Assembly (NCBI GenBank): GCA_013289325.1
Contig: JABDAE010000001.1
Coordinates: 20,525-84,524, forward strand
Direction of reading: 5' to 3'
Source: Chlamydiota bacterium
Lineage (GTDB): Bacteria; Chlamydiota; Chlamydiia; Chlamydiales; Parachlamydiaceae
Length of the DNA stretch: 64,000 bases
The notes under the pieces were generated by a model that made no database searches, was not told the DNA's origin, and saw only the letters and a program-made list of their open reading frames with translations. The translations under genes and the position numbers were made by a program. This document shows, in pieces, positions 53,189-63,800 of this stretch (position 1 is the stretch's first letter; each line of letters begins with the position of its first letter).

Positions 53189-53692
53189 TTACTTATTCGC
53201 CTCTTGCTTTGCTTCTTTTAAAGCCTGAAGCCAAACAGAACGAGCTTGTTGAATATTTGATATGTTTTGAGTTTGATAGCCTAAAACTACCGATCCCTCT
53301 TTGGTCGAAAAAGCGCGACCTAAGCCATGTATTTTCTGGGCTCCATTCTCTTGAGCTGACCACTCGTATATCACACTATCTTTATCTTTTTCGAGGATGC
53401 GAAAATCTATCTTCATATTAGGGAACAATTTAGTAAGGCCCAATTTGAGGGCTTCAGAATTGTTTGGATTGATAGAAAGACGATTTGCATTTACCCCAAA
53501 AAATTCTTTTGCTTCTTGTTTTTCTACTTCCTTAGGAGTATAAACAATTGTAGTTCCTTTCTCATTTTCCAATTTATTATGCACCACCCAATTTTCTGCG
53601 GCTTTTGGAAGCTGATATTTCACTTGTTGGATATTCTCTGCAAAACTAGAAACAGCAAATAAACAACTTACAAACACGAAAAAAATTTTCAT
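53189..53692 (-). CDS. Secreted hypothetical protein
   Basis: This 167-residue protein has a signal peptide at residues 1-18 (SSFA-E). The mature part starts ENIQQVKYQLPKAAENWVVHN and looks like a single alpha/beta domain with a charged middle (EKDKDSVIYEWSAQENG) and a terminal helix. No family is recognised. It is alone on the minus strand, between the lipid A operon and the RloAB-like operon. Confidence 0.6.
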   Translation of the reverse strand: MKIFFVFVSCLFAVSSFAENIQQVKYQLPKAAENWVVHNKLENEKGTTIVYTPKEVEKQEAKEFFGVNANRLSINPNNSEALKLGLTKLFPNMKIDFRILEKDKDSVIYEWSAQENGAQKIHGLGRAFSTKEGSVVLGYQTQNISNIQQARSVWLQALKEAKQEANK

Positions 53693-53811
53693 CCCGCTCC
53701 CTCCTAAAGGTAAAAGAATTGTTATAGCAGTGATTCCAGGTAGATGTCAAGAAAACTTGCAAAATTCATAGACATTTTGCATAAAATATGCAAATATAAG
53801 GTAAACACAAG

Positions 53812-55056
53812 ATGTATTTAGGAGAAAACCCCTTGTTATTGCAATTTGCAGTTAAAAATTTTCGGTCATTTGAGAAAGAGGAGATCCTGAATTTAGCTGC
53901 AGGCAAAGGATCTGAACTGCGCGATCCAAACACATTTGAATTTTCTCAAAATCAGCGTCTTGTCCGTTCTGCTGTTATTTATGGTCCTAATGCAGGCGGA
54001 AAAAGCAATTTGATTCGAGCCGTTTTTTTTCTACAGCAATTCGTTCTCGCCTCTTCAACGGCATACCAAGAAAAACAAAAAATCCCTCTACAATCATTTC
54101 GACTCAATGCAAAATCTCACAATGAACCAAGTGAATTTTCTATCGATTTCGTTTGTAATGATGTTCGTTTCACTTATCATGTAGCGATCACCGAAGATCA
54201 GGTTATCAGGGAAGAGCTTTATGCATATCCTAAAAACTATCGTCAAACGTGGTTTACAAGAAAATGGAATCCCTCTTCAAAAACATACGATTGGTATCAA
54301 GGTCCAAGTTTTAAGGGGGAACATAAAGTTTGGGAACAAATGACGCGGGCTAACGCTCTTTACCTTTCAACAGCCGTACAATTCAATAGTGAACAGCTAA
54401 AGCCCATCTTTCTTTGGTTTAGAGATCAACTTGTCATTTTGCTAAAACATGCCCCTATGCAAGAAATTTATTTTAATCCCGATCTTACCTTTCAATTTCT
54501 AAAAGACCCCAAAACAGCGCCCTGGATTCACAAATTCATGGAATGTGCAGATATTGGCATTGAGAACTTTCACTTAATTGAGGAAGAAGCCCCTCCTATA
54601 AAAAAAGTAACTGTTAGAACACAGCACAAAATGCTTGATTCTGACCAAAAGGTGTTTTTTGACTTATTTTTAGATGAATCTGATGGAACACAAAGGCTTT
54701 TTTCGCAAGCAGGCGGATGGCTAAAAGCATTACGTGAAGGTTTAGTGCTTATCGTTGATGAGCTTGATCTTCATCTTCATCCTAATATCGTTAGATATTT
54801 AATAGAGCTCTTTCATAGCCCAAAAACCAATCAGAAGGACGCGCAACTTATTTTTACGACCCATGACACCTCTTTGCTAGACAGTGATTTATTTAGAAGA
54901 GATCAAGTTTGGTTTGTTCAAAAAGATGAACAACAAGGATCACGTCTCTATTCACTTTTAGATTTTAAACCACGTAAAGGCGAAGCCATTGGCAAAGGTT
55001 ATCTACAAGGTCGTTATGGAGCCCTTCCATTTATAGGGAAATTTCGTTTTTCATGA
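53812..55056 (+). CDS. RloA/AbiL-type AAA ATPase
   Basis: This 414-residue protein has an ABC/SMC-like ATPase core: LLQFAVKNFRSFEKEE at the start, Walker A IYGPNAGGKSNL near residues 57-66, and LIVDELDLHLHP near 314 with TTHD after it as the Walker B and switch histidine. The family is the AAA_15/AAA_21 ATPase group seen in RloA, AbiLi and OLD-like phage defence operons. It overlaps the next gene by ATGA (55053-55056). AAGGT lies 12 nt before the ATG. Confidence 0.85.
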   Translation: MYLGENPLLLQFAVKNFRSFEKEEILNLAAGKGSELRDPNTFEFSQNQRLVRSAVIYGPNAGGKSNLIRAVFFLQQFVLASSTAYQEKQKIPLQSFRLNAKSHNEPSEFSIDFVCNDVRFTYHVAITEDQVIREELYAYPKNYRQTWFTRKWNPSSKTYDWYQGPSFKGEHKVWEQMTRANALYLSTAVQFNSEQLKPIFLWFRDQLVILLKHAPMQEIYFNPDLTFQFLKDPKTAPWIHKFMECADIGIENFHLIEEEAPPIKKVTVRTQHKMLDSDQKVFFDLFLDESDGTQRLFSQAGGWLKALREGLVLIVDELDLHLHPNIVRYLIELFHSPKTNQKDAQLIFTTHDTSLLDSDLFRRDQVWFVQKDEQQGSRLYSLLDFKPRKGEAIGKGYLQGRYGALPFIGKFRFS

Positions 55057-55682
55057 CAAAAAGACTTTCTAGGCGATCATATAGAAAACCCGATACTCAA
55101 TATTCTCCGCTTGACCTAGTTGTTTGCGAAGGAGAAACAGAAGTGGATTATCTTTGTGAACTCGCAAGCAATTTACGTATTCATGTCTACATATGCAAGG
55201 GAGATGGAACCGATCCAAAAAGCATCGTAAATACCGCAAAACGTAAATCAAAAGAAGATGGGGTAAAATACGACACAATTTTTTGTGTATTCGATCGTGA
55301 TAATGACCTTTCAGCATTTATAGAGGCAATTGAATTATGCAAATCCAAAAAATTTGTTCCTGTCGTATCCAATCCTTGTTTTGAATTGTGGCCATATCTC
55401 CACTTTCAAATACGAGAATCAGGTTTTGGAAGCCCACAACAAATGGTAAAAGCCTTAAAAAAATTGCCTGGATTTGAAAATTATGACAAAGATGGTGCGC
55501 AAATTTTTGCGGCTACCTCTCATTTGATTGAAATGGCCTGCAAGCGTGCTTACTCATTGGTTTGCAGACAGCATGATGACCCCAAAGAAGATCCTTTTAC
55601 GAATCTTCACCTACTCATAAATAGGTTTCATACTCTTAAAAATGAACAAAACTATTTTGGACAACAGAGGAGATCAAGATGA
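55053..55682 (+). CDS. RloB-like (AbiLii, TOPRIM-like) protein
   Basis: This 209-residue RloB family protein starts RRSYRKPDTQ, then LVVCEGETEVDYL with the glutamate typical of TOPRIM-like folds, FCVFDRDNDL near 87 as the acidic motif, and NPCFELWPYLHF near 110. RloB partners with the ATPase RloA or AbiLi; together such pairs are thought to act in phage abortive infection, the nuclease part being the TOPRIM-like partner. Overlaps its neighbours on both sides by ATGA. Confidence 0.85.
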   Translation: MTKRLSRRSYRKPDTQYSPLDLVVCEGETEVDYLCELASNLRIHVYICKGDGTDPKSIVNTAKRKSKEDGVKYDTIFCVFDRDNDLSAFIEAIELCKSKKFVPVVSNPCFELWPYLHFQIRESGFGSPQQMVKALKKLPGFENYDKDGAQIFAATSHLIEMACKRAYSLVCRQHDDPKEDPFTNLHLLINRFHTLKNEQNYFGQQRRSR

Positions 55683-56185
55683 TTGACACACCTATATGGA
55701 CACCCGATGCAGAATCTGAGTGTATTCGCAATTGGACTGAAAATCTACACAATGAGGCTAAACGACTACTGACACAAGATGGAACGCATGCAAGCTTGTT
55801 ATTTTTATTTAACAAAGAGAGTGGGCTTATTTCTGTAAATCCGGTTCCACCTAATGTCGACCACGCGCAATTAAACGAAGCGATGAAGAATGCTGTAAAT
55901 GAACATGATTTATATGGAGTCGTTGTCATCTGTGAGACCTGGGTATATTTCATGAAAGAGAAAGATCATACAACATTTCAGCTCCTAGATGGCGAAATGA
56001 AAGTTTCTGATTTAAATTCTGAAGATAAAAGAGAAGCTTTGATGGTCAGGATGGAAAATTGCGATGGGGACTGTTTGGTCTATTTGGATGAAATTATAAG
56101 AGATAAAAATAATGTGACCCTAAAAGATGGTTTAATCACTAAGAACTCTCAGAAAAGTGGTTTGTTCATCAGAAGGAAATGTTGA
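55679..56185 (+). CDS. Unknown third gene of the RloAB-like operon
   Basis: The family of this 168-residue protein is not recognised. It is acidic, without signal peptide or membrane segment. It has ASLLFLFNKESG and LYGVVVICETWVYFMKEK, and an acidic DGEMKVSDLNSEDKREALMVRMENCDGD stretch in the second half. Its ATG overlaps the rloB stop (ATGA), which binds it to the operon by translational coupling. It is an accessory sensor, regulator or immunity protein by inference. The gap 56186-56335 holds only a partial family 2 end. Confidence 0.6.
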   Translation: MIDTPIWTPDAESECIRNWTENLHNEAKRLLTQDGTHASLLFLFNKESGLISVNPVPPNVDHAQLNEAMKNAVNEHDLYGVVVICETWVYFMKEKDHTTFQLLDGEMKVSDLNSEDKREALMVRMENCDGDCLVYLDEIIRDKNNVTLKDGLITKNSQKSGLFIRRKC

Positions 56186-56285
56186 AATGAAAGTAAATTT
56201 GCGTAAAAAAAACTATATACCCAAGAAAATTCAAATCTCACGCTATACTCGTTCTAGTTGAAAGCTGGAAAATTTTAGGACTGTA

Positions 56286-56305
56286 GAGGTTGACAGGAAA
56301 TCTCG
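56286..56305 (+). mobile_element. Solo family 2 end (20 bp)
   Basis: GAGGTTGACAGGAAATCTCG matches the terminal repeat of the family 2 element (compare 6358 and 13736), followed by unrelated sequence. It is probably the remnant of a third copy. Confidence 0.55.
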
Positions 56306-56335
56306 AAAGCCCGCCATATGATAGCCTAGACCGCG

Positions 56336-57292
56336 TTAGCCTAGGTTGGACGGCAGGTTGAGCCGGACGTAAGAAACTGCTTGGAGTATTGTATTAAATA
56401 GAGATTGGATAGACCCTTTGCCATGAGCCTTTAAGATGATCGCATCGATGCCGCAGATGAGAGCGCCCGGATATTCTTCATAACTGAATCGTTTTTTAAA
56501 TTCGGATGGTAATGCGATAGAGTTAAAGATAAAACTTGCCACCCCTTCTGCTGCCTTTAGGAAAACATTTCCAGTAAAGCCGTCGGTGACAAGTACATCG
56601 ACATTGCCTTTGAATACATCGTAAGCTTCGATATTGCCTATAAATTCGATCGGCACAAAAGCAGAGTTGGACATGGCCATAAGGCTTTGATAAGCCGCCC
56701 GCAATGTCTTTGTCCCCTTTTTAGATTCGGTGCCAATATTGAGCAAGCCAACTTTAGGCTTAAGCACTGCCTTTGTCGCTTTATGAAAAGCTGCTCCTAA
56801 AAGCGCCCACTCCACATAAGATTGAGACGTGACATGTAGATTGCCACCAACATCTAAAACGGAAATTTCTCCCCTTTCCGTTGGCAAACTCAAAAGAAGA
56901 GCAGGTCTTTTAATGCCGCTTAATCTAGGAATTAAAAGGCAAGCAGCCGTAATCAATGCCCCAGTGTTGCCACAAGAGACAAAAGCATCTATTTTTTTAT
57001 TTTTAAGACGTTCTACTCCCATAAAAAGAGAGGAGTCTTTTTTATGTAAACAAGCGCTCCTTGGATCATCGTCCATGGAAATCAGAGTCGACACCTGGTA
57101 AAAAGTAATCGATGCCGTTTGATCAGATAGATGCCCCTGCTGAACCAAAGGGACCAATTGATCGATCACCTCTTGGGTAGCAAGAACTTCGAGTTGATGG
57201 GTTGCATCGAGACGGCACGCCGCTTTTAACACTGCCAAAAACAGATCGTTTGGAGAGCGATCGCTCCCCATTAAATCGATGCCGACGCGCAA
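56336..57292 (-). CDS. plsX: Phosphate acyltransferase PlsX
   Basis: PlsX converts acyl-ACP to acyl-phosphate for phospholipid synthesis. The 318-residue protein starts MRVGIDLMGSDRSPND and contains SALHKKDSSLF-type (SACLHKKDSSLFMGV), SCGNTGALI, DVGGN and LLNIGTESKKG..., followed by DVLVTDGFTGNVFLKA. Last gene of yceD-rpmF-plsX; the family 2 remnant lies beyond its stop. The usual plsX-fabH arrangement is broken here. Confidence 0.96.
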   Translation of the reverse strand: MRVGIDLMGSDRSPNDLFLAVLKAACRLDATHQLEVLATQEVIDQLVPLVQQGHLSDQTASITFYQVSTLISMDDDPRSACLHKKDSSLFMGVERLKNKKIDAFVSCGNTGALITAACLLIPRLSGIKRPALLLSLPTERGEISVLDVGGNLHVTSQSYVEWALLGAAFHKATKAVLKPKVGLLNIGTESKKGTKTLRAAYQSLMAMSNSAFVPIEFIGNIEAYDVFKGNVDVLVTDGFTGNVFLKAAEGVASFIFNSIALPSEFKKRFSYEEYPGALICGIDAIILKAHGKGSIQSLFNTILQAVSYVRLNLPSNLG

Positions 57293-57300
57293 TCTCGCCC

Positions 57301-57477
57301 TTAGTTCTTAGCGACAATTAAGCGATCGCCATAATGGCCACATGATTGACAAATCGTATGGGGCATTCTTGGACCCGAGCAGTTAGCGCAATTCGTCACA
57401 CACTGCGGCTTTTTTGCATGGTGAGAGCGCTTGGTGTTTTTTCTTGAATTAGATAAGCGATTACGTGGTACAGCCAT
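57301..57477 (-). CDS. rpmF: 50S ribosomal protein L32
   Basis: This 58-residue protein starts MAVPRNRLSNSRKNTKRS and has two CxxC pairs (CVTNCANC and CQSCGHYG) that bind zinc, ending DRLIVAKN. The start is at 57477 with GGAG upstream. It lies 8 bp before plsX and 50 bp after the DUF177 gene, the standard yceD-rpmF-plsX order. Confidence 0.95.
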   Translation of the reverse strand: MAVPRNRLSNSRKNTKRSHHAKKPQCVTNCANCSGPRMPHTICQSCGHYGDRLIVAKN

Positions 57478-57527
57478 GAGATTTAGCTCCTTATTCTAGC
57501 TAAAAGAGTTGATGTATAACAAAAACT

Positions 57528-58025
57528 CTATTTAAAGTTTTTTTTAAGTTTATCGGCAAGGTCTAAAAAGGGCTGATACCCTTCCTCCGCCTCTTTCGTT
57601 TTAGTTGTTGTTTCTTTTTTTAGGTATCGACCAAGCGCTTCACGCTTAGGGCATTTTCCCCCGCGACACTCCGCAAGATGAGGCACTTCGAGAATAAGTG
57701 TTTCTCTTAAAATTTCTTGATAATTATAGACACCTGTTTTTATTTCGGCAAGAGGAACTGCATGATAAAATCCCGTAATGGCAAGATCGACCCTGACCCA
57801 CTCGTTGCAAATGCAACACGGAATGCGGCAAGTCGTGTTGGCATCAAGACGCAAAACCAAATCGCCATCAGCAAGGTAAGCTTGCCCAGTTAACTTAATG
57901 GGATCTGAAAAAGACAAATCTTTCTCGTTCACATTAATGAAGTCTGGAGGAAACACTTCCTCTAACTGTTCCAAGTCCTGGGAGCGAAGCTGCTCGACAT
58001 AAATTTTAAAACGCTCTTCCATCAA
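57528..58025 (-). CDS. yceD: DUF177 (YceD) protein
   Basis: This 165-residue protein is of the YceD family, thought to take part in ribosome or 23S rRNA accumulation and nearly always encoded before rpmF. Two zinc-type cysteine pairs are visible: CRIPCCICN near residue 68 and CRGGKCPKR near 122. Its length is typical. It divides from the rng gene by a divergent promoter region. Confidence 0.88.
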   Translation of the reverse strand: MMEERFKIYVEQLRSQDLEQLEEVFPPDFINVNEKDLSFSDPIKLTGQAYLADGDLVLRLDANTTCRIPCCICNEWVRVDLAITGFYHAVPLAEIKTGVYNYQEILRETLILEVPHLAECRGGKCPKREALGRYLKKETTTKTKEAEEGYQPFLDLADKLKKNFK

Positions 58026-58109
58026 AAAAATAACTCTTAAAGAATTCGATATGAGAACTATAACCTATCTGCAAATTTTTATCCAGAAAAATGATAAGCG
58101 CCATTTTCC

Positions 58110-58139
58110 TTGACTTTGACCCTTCTTGTCTATTATGAT
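58110..58139 (+). promoter_or_regulatory. Putative rng promoter
   Basis: TTGACT and TATGAT are spaced by 18 bp, 48 bp before the rng ATG. AAGGC-like ribosome binding site follows. Confidence 0.5.
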
Positions 58140-58186
58140 TTAGCTTCTCATTTATCTATAGAATATACCGAAAGAAAAGGCTAAGG

Positions 58187-59725
58187 ATGCACGAAATCTT
58201 ACTTAACATCGAATCCAAACAAGTGCGTTACGCCCATCTTAAAAACGGTCAATTAGATGATCTTGTCGTCGAGAGAAAACGGGAAAGACAGCTGACCGGA
58301 AATATTTACAAAGGGCGCGTCACAAATATCCTTCATAATATCCAATCGGCGTTTATCGATATCAATGAAGGAGAAAACGGATTCATTCATATCTCAGATA
58401 TCATCGAAAACACGAAGAAATTTGAAGAAATTTTCGATATGGACTTTGATCTGGACTACGATATCAAAGGAACGAACCATAAAAAGGAACAAAATCTAGA
58501 CATTCAGCAGGTGATGAAGCCTGACCAATCTGTTTTAGTCCAAGTCGTCAAAGAACCAATTGGCTCAAAAGGCGCTCGCCTGACCTCCAACGTCTCCATC
58601 GCAGGCAGATACCTAGTCCTTCTTCCCAACTCCTCCCATCGCGGTGTTTCAAGAAAAATTGAAGATCGCAATGCAAGGGAAAAACTCAAGAAACTGATCA
58701 GATCTTTTGAAATGCCAAAAGACATGGGTCTCATCTGCCGCACTTCAAGCGCCATTGCTACTCCTGAGATGATCATCGCAGAGGCGCATGAGCTTCTCTC
58801 CGAGTGGGAAACTGTCATGCAAAAGTTTCAAAAGTCGAATGAACCGATCCTTCTTTATGAGGAGTCAGATATCATCAAAAGAGCTGTGATCACAGCGATC
58901 GACAAACGATATGAAAGGCTTTTAGTCGACGATTATGCTGTCTTTCAAACATGTAAAAGACTTCATAGCAACTATGCAAGTGAGCACCCATTGCGCATCG
59001 AATATTACCGCGACAAAATCCCGATGTTTGAAAGATTTAATATCGAAAAAGAGATCGAAAGGACCTTAAGAAGAAAGCTATGGCTGCCAAGTGGGGGATA
59101 TCTTTTCTTCGATCGCACAGAAGCGATGCACACAGTCGATGTCAATTCAGGGAGAAGCCACGGCAGCAAAACAGACGTTGAAGAGTCTTTAGTACGGATC
59201 AATTTAGAAGCTGCAGAAGAAATTGCAAGACAGCTGCGCCTTCGCAATATCGGCGGCTTAATCATTTGCGACTTTATCGACATGCGCCTTCGAAAAAATC
59301 AACGGCGGGTGCTCGATAGGCTAAAAGACTGTATGAAAGATGATTCGGCAAAATGCACAATCCTTGGGATGAGCGAATTTGGCCTTGTCGAGATGACGCG
59401 CCAGCGCAATCGAGGCAGTTTAATGCAAACGATCTTTTCCAACTGCCCTTATTGCAGTGGCATGGGCCTGGTCAAGACGCATGAGAGCGTGTCGATTGAA
59501 ATTGAGCGCGCTTTAAAAAAGATCATCAACTGCCAGCAGCAATTTGCCTTAAAATTAGTCGTCCATCCACAGCTCGATCATTATTTAAACAACATCGACA
59601 AACCTTATTTAAGAAAAGTTGCCGACGAAATGAATGCGCACATCGAATTTGCCTCCGATGAAAACATGCACATTAACGACTACCATTTCTATACGTCGAC
59701 AAACAATAAAAAAATAGAAATTTAA
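58187..59725 (+). CDS. rng: Ribonuclease G/E
   Basis: This 512-residue endoribonuclease has an N-terminal S1 domain (GNIYKGRVTNILHNIQSAFIDI), a 5' sensor region, the DNase I-like catalytic DVNSGRS and CDFIDMR motifs, and the zinc-link CPYCSGMG near residue 418. Length is like RNase G, without RNase E's degradosome arm. It processes rRNA and decays mRNA. Followed after 6 bp by plsB, as in Chlamydia. Confidence 0.95.
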   Translation: MHEILLNIESKQVRYAHLKNGQLDDLVVERKRERQLTGNIYKGRVTNILHNIQSAFIDINEGENGFIHISDIIENTKKFEEIFDMDFDLDYDIKGTNHKKEQNLDIQQVMKPDQSVLVQVVKEPIGSKGARLTSNVSIAGRYLVLLPNSSHRGVSRKIEDRNAREKLKKLIRSFEMPKDMGLICRTSSAIATPEMIIAEAHELLSEWETVMQKFQKSNEPILLYEESDIIKRAVITAIDKRYERLLVDDYAVFQTCKRLHSNYASEHPLRIEYYRDKIPMFERFNIEKEIERTLRRKLWLPSGGYLFFDRTEAMHTVDVNSGRSHGSKTDVEESLVRINLEAAEEIARQLRLRNIGGLIICDFIDMRLRKNQRRVLDRLKDCMKDDSAKCTILGMSEFGLVEMTRQRNRGSLMQTIFSNCPYCSGMGLVKTHESVSIEIERALKKIINCQQQFALKLVVHPQLDHYLNNIDKPYLRKVADEMNAHIEFASDENMHINDYHFYTSTNNKKIEI

Positions 59726-59731
59726 AGGATC

Positions 59732-60787
59732 ATGGATACACCGCAAAGACTTCCAAAAGACAAAATGCGGAAAGACAAAATAGTTGACCATTTAGTCCAA
59801 ATGGGACTCTCAGGCGATCTATTGTCGAGTGATTTCTTGTCGGACTCGCTCATCTCAACCTACTTAGATTTTTTTGAGCGCTACTTAAAAGAGGCAAGCA
59901 AAGGAGGCGCTAAAAAGAAGGATTTGATTTGCCTTGCAAATCAGTATTTAAAAGAAATCTTGCAGCAAATTGCAAATCCTTTTGCATTTGAGATCTTCCA
60001 TAAGGGGATAAGAAGTCCTTTTGACTACTATCACTTTGGCCTTGAACTGATAAGACCTCTTGTCGACTTTTCTAAATCCTCTGTTGAAGGCCTCCCCTAT
60101 TTGCAGGAAATCCAAAAGGCATTAACGTTACAAGAAAATGTCATTTTGCTCAGCAACCACCAAATCGAGCCGGACCCGCAAGCCATTGCCCTTTTGCTAG
60201 AAAAAACAACTCCGGACCTAGCTAAAAATATCATTTTTGTCGCCGGGCACCGCGTGATCACAGATCCAATCGCTGTTCCTTTGAGTAAAGGAGTCAACCT
60301 CCTTTGCATTTTCTCTAAAAACTATATCGAACATCCCATTGAGCAAAAAAGGGAAAAGCAGCTGCACAATATCCGCTCCATGCAAAAATTAAGTGAACTT
60401 CTTTCAGAAGGGGGAAAATGCATTTACGTAGCGCCAAGTGGCGGACGCGATCGCCCCTTGCCGGACGGAACAATGAAAGTTTCTGCATTCAATGAAAATA
60501 GCGTTGAATTGTTTAGGTTAATGGCGCTAAAAGCAAAAACGCCCACTCACTTTTACACTCTTGCCTTAGATACTTACCACTTACAACCTCCGCCAAAGTC
60601 CATCGCCGATGCAAGGGATGAACTTCGCATTGTCAACTTTACCCCTATTCACTTGCAGTTTGGCCCTCAAATTCCGATGGAGCGCTTCTTTACAAAAGGT
60701 TGTGATAAAAATTTAGCAAAAGCAGAATGTACGCAATATATATGGAACCAGGTTAATAATAGTTACATCAATATTTCTTGCAAATAA
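59732..60787 (+). CDS. plsB: Glycerol-3-phosphate acyltransferase, plastid type
   Basis: This enzyme makes lysophosphatidate from glycerol-3-phosphate. The 351-residue soluble protein has the acyltransferase site LSNHQIEPDPQAIALLL near residue 142 (the usual H(x)4D motif reads HQIEPD here) and YVAPSGGRDRP near 230. The soluble chloroplast-type GPAT is a known chlamydial-plant link. The gene is separated from the insulinase gene by about 60 bp. Confidence 0.93.
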   Translation: MDTPQRLPKDKMRKDKIVDHLVQMGLSGDLLSSDFLSDSLISTYLDFFERYLKEASKGGAKKKDLICLANQYLKEILQQIANPFAFEIFHKGIRSPFDYYHFGLELIRPLVDFSKSSVEGLPYLQEIQKALTLQENVILLSNHQIEPDPQAIALLLEKTTPDLAKNIIFVAGHRVITDPIAVPLSKGVNLLCIFSKNYIEHPIEQKREKQLHNIRSMQKLSELLSEGGKCIYVAPSGGRDRPLPDGTMKVSAFNENSVELFRLMALKAKTPTHFYTLALDTYHLQPPPKSIADARDELRIVNFTPIHLQFGPQIPMERFFTKGCDKNLAKAECTQYIWNQVNNSYINISCK

Positions 60788-60848
60788 TCTATTTTTAAAC
60801 TAGAATGTAGTGTCGTATACTATAAACTCAAACAACAAGCGTAAAAAT

Positions 60849-63800
60849 ATGAAAAAATTAATTCCACTATTTCTTGTTGCCTATCTATGCATTTACACAT
60901 CACATCCTCTTCACTCTACGCCTTACACAGTTGTGGAAGATAAAGCGACCACACCTATTTTAAACCCAAACTTTTCAGAAAGAAAGACACTAAAGCTGCG
61001 CTTGCAAAACGAGATGGAGGTCTACCTCATCTCAGACCCTGCTATCGATAAATCATCTGCTGCTTTAACCGTTAAGACAGGCTCTTGGGAAGATCCTGTC
61101 GAACATCCCGGCATTGCGCACTTTTTAGAGCATATGCTCTTTCTCGGCACAAAAAAATATCCTGAAGAAGGGAGTTATCAACGCTATCTCTCAGAACACG
61201 GTGGACAGTACAATGCCTTTACCGCCACTTGCATCACAAGTTATCTTCTTAGCATCAATCACGATGCCTACAAAGAAGCGATCGATCGCCTCTCCCATTT
61301 CTTTAAAGAGCCACTCTTTACCCCCTCAGGAGTTGATCGCGAACTTAACGCCATCGATCAAGAACACGCCAAAAATCTCGATAACGACGATTGGCGAGAG
61401 CACTATGTTTTAAAGGAATTATGCAATCCCAAACACCCCCACCATGGATTTTCAACCGGAGATAAAGACTCATTAAAAAATGTGAAGCAAGAAGTCTTAA
61501 AAAAATGGTATAAAGAACACTACAGCGCCAATCGAATGCGCCTTGTCGCCATTTCAAACCTTAGCTTAAGTGAGCTCACCCCTCTTATTGTCGATGCCTT
61601 CTCAGACGTTCCCAATTACGATCTTCCCCCCATGTCAATGCATACACCTATTTTCGATGAGTCCTTAAAAGGGCACATGGTATACATTGAGCCAGTTAAA
61701 AATATCAGACAATTAACCCTTCAATGGGAGATGCCCTCCTCCTTTGCAGAGATGGGTGAAACAAAGCCACATGACTTTGTCGGCTATATCCTCGGCCATG
61801 AAGGCAGAAATAGCCTAATCGCAGAGCTTAGAAAATTAAAACTTGCAGACGAAATTTTTGTTGGGGCTAGCCCCCTTGGCGATCGCAACCTTTGCTTTAC
61901 CATCGCGATGTCTTTGACTGATGAAGGGGTTAAAAATGTCAATGAAGTGATTTTAAAGACATTTACCGCAATCGAAAACTTAAAGAAAAAGAGTCCCCCT
62001 CAATATATTTTTGATGAAATCCAAACGATGAGAAAAATCAACTATCAAAATCAAACGAGAAAAAATGCCTTCGATGCGATTAAAGAGCTGGCCTTAAATA
62101 CCAAAGAGCCGTTAGAAACTTATCCCGAACAAACCTATTTGCTGAGCCGCTTTGACCAAAGCGCAATCAAAGATCTTATCCAAGAACTGACTCCTAAAGG
62201 TTGCATATATACCCTAGTTGCCCCCGAAAGCCTGACGGGCGTACCCTTTGAAAAAAAAGAGACATGGATGGGCGTGCCTTATACGGTTAAATCCATGGAT
62301 GCGGAAGGATTGCTCTCCTTTGAAAATGCCATGCTATGTCCTGAGATCGATCTTCCTATTTTCAATCCGTTCATCCCTGAAAAACTTACATTGCATTCAA
62401 AAAGAGTGGTGGAGGACCCATCCCAAGATTTAACGTTAATTGCCGAAAACTCTTTTCCTTTGGCAATCAATGCAGAAAGCTCAATTGAAGAAAAAAAGTT
62501 AATACCAGAACCAGTTCTTATTTTAAATAGCGAAAATGGGCAAATCTTTACTGCGCGAGACTCAAAGTTTTCAACCCCTCATATCTTCTGGAAATTCTAC
62601 ATCCGCACTCCGTGGATTACCTCACAAGACCCAAAGACTCTCGTCTTAGCAGACATTTACACCAGCTGTTTAATGGAAGAGCTTAAGTCGCTCTCATACC
62701 CAGCTTCTCTTGCAGGGCTTAAATTTTCTATCGATGCAGAAGCAAACGGCATTACACTCACCATTGGCGGATATAGCGAAAAAGCTGAAAGCCTTTATCA
62801 GGAACTGCTTGCTGGGATCACAAGCTTTAAACCCGATCTTAAACAGTATAAAACAGTTAAACAGATTTTAAAAAGAGAATATAAAAACCACTCTCTCAAT
62901 TCCGCTCTTCAGCAAGCTTCAGAGCGCTTTTCTAGCGTCATCAATAAACCATTCGTCACTCAAAAAGAAAAATGCGGCGCTATCAATAGAGTCTCCTTTG
63001 CAAAATTTGAAGAATTTACTGCAAGCCTATTCCAAAAAACGTACGTGGAAGGGATGTTATATGGCAATATGGCAGAAGAGACTCCACTAAGCGTGGCTGC
63101 AAGTTTCATGAAAGTATTTAATAAGGGCACATATCCAAAAAATGAGCATGCGGCAAAAGAAGTGATTACCCTTCCTTCGGATAAGGGACCCTTCTACATA
63201 GAAGATAACACGGGGCTCCCTTGCAATGCAGCCATTCTCGCAATCGAAGTATTCCCCTATTCAATGAAGGCACAAGCGGCCAATCAAATCCTCATGCAAG
63301 CGATGAAGCAGCCTTTCTTTTCAACTCTTCGAACAAAACAGCAAACAGGGTATATTGTAGGCACACAAGCTAGCGAGAAAAAATTGCATCTTTTCAACAC
63401 GTTTTTTGTGCAATCTAAAACACACGATGTAAAGGATTTACTTTCCCGTTTTGAGCTCTTTATCGAGGACTTTATGCAAGAGATCGATAAAGGAGGCGTG
63501 ACGATGGATCGATTTGAAACCATTAAGCAATCTCTTATTGCCGATCTAAAGATGGGACCTCAATCCATTGAAGAGATGGGATCTTTCTTGCATAAATTGG
63601 CATTTGAATACCAAGGCGATTTCCACCGGCAAGATAATTTGATCGCAGCGTTTCAAAATCTCTCTTACATGGAATTTTTAGAACACGCCCACCTTGCAAT
63701 GGGTAAGCAAAATAAAAAGCGCCTTGCTATCTTAAAGAAAGGGGTTCTCTCTTCAGAAGAATCGTTAGAATATAGTAAAATGCAGAACGTCGAGAAAATG

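Noticed and set aside
56312..56350. Similarity between the plsX 3' end (CATATGATAGCCTAGACC) and the centre of the 13939-14063 repeat
   Set aside because: Short patchy match, not aligned over a useful length.
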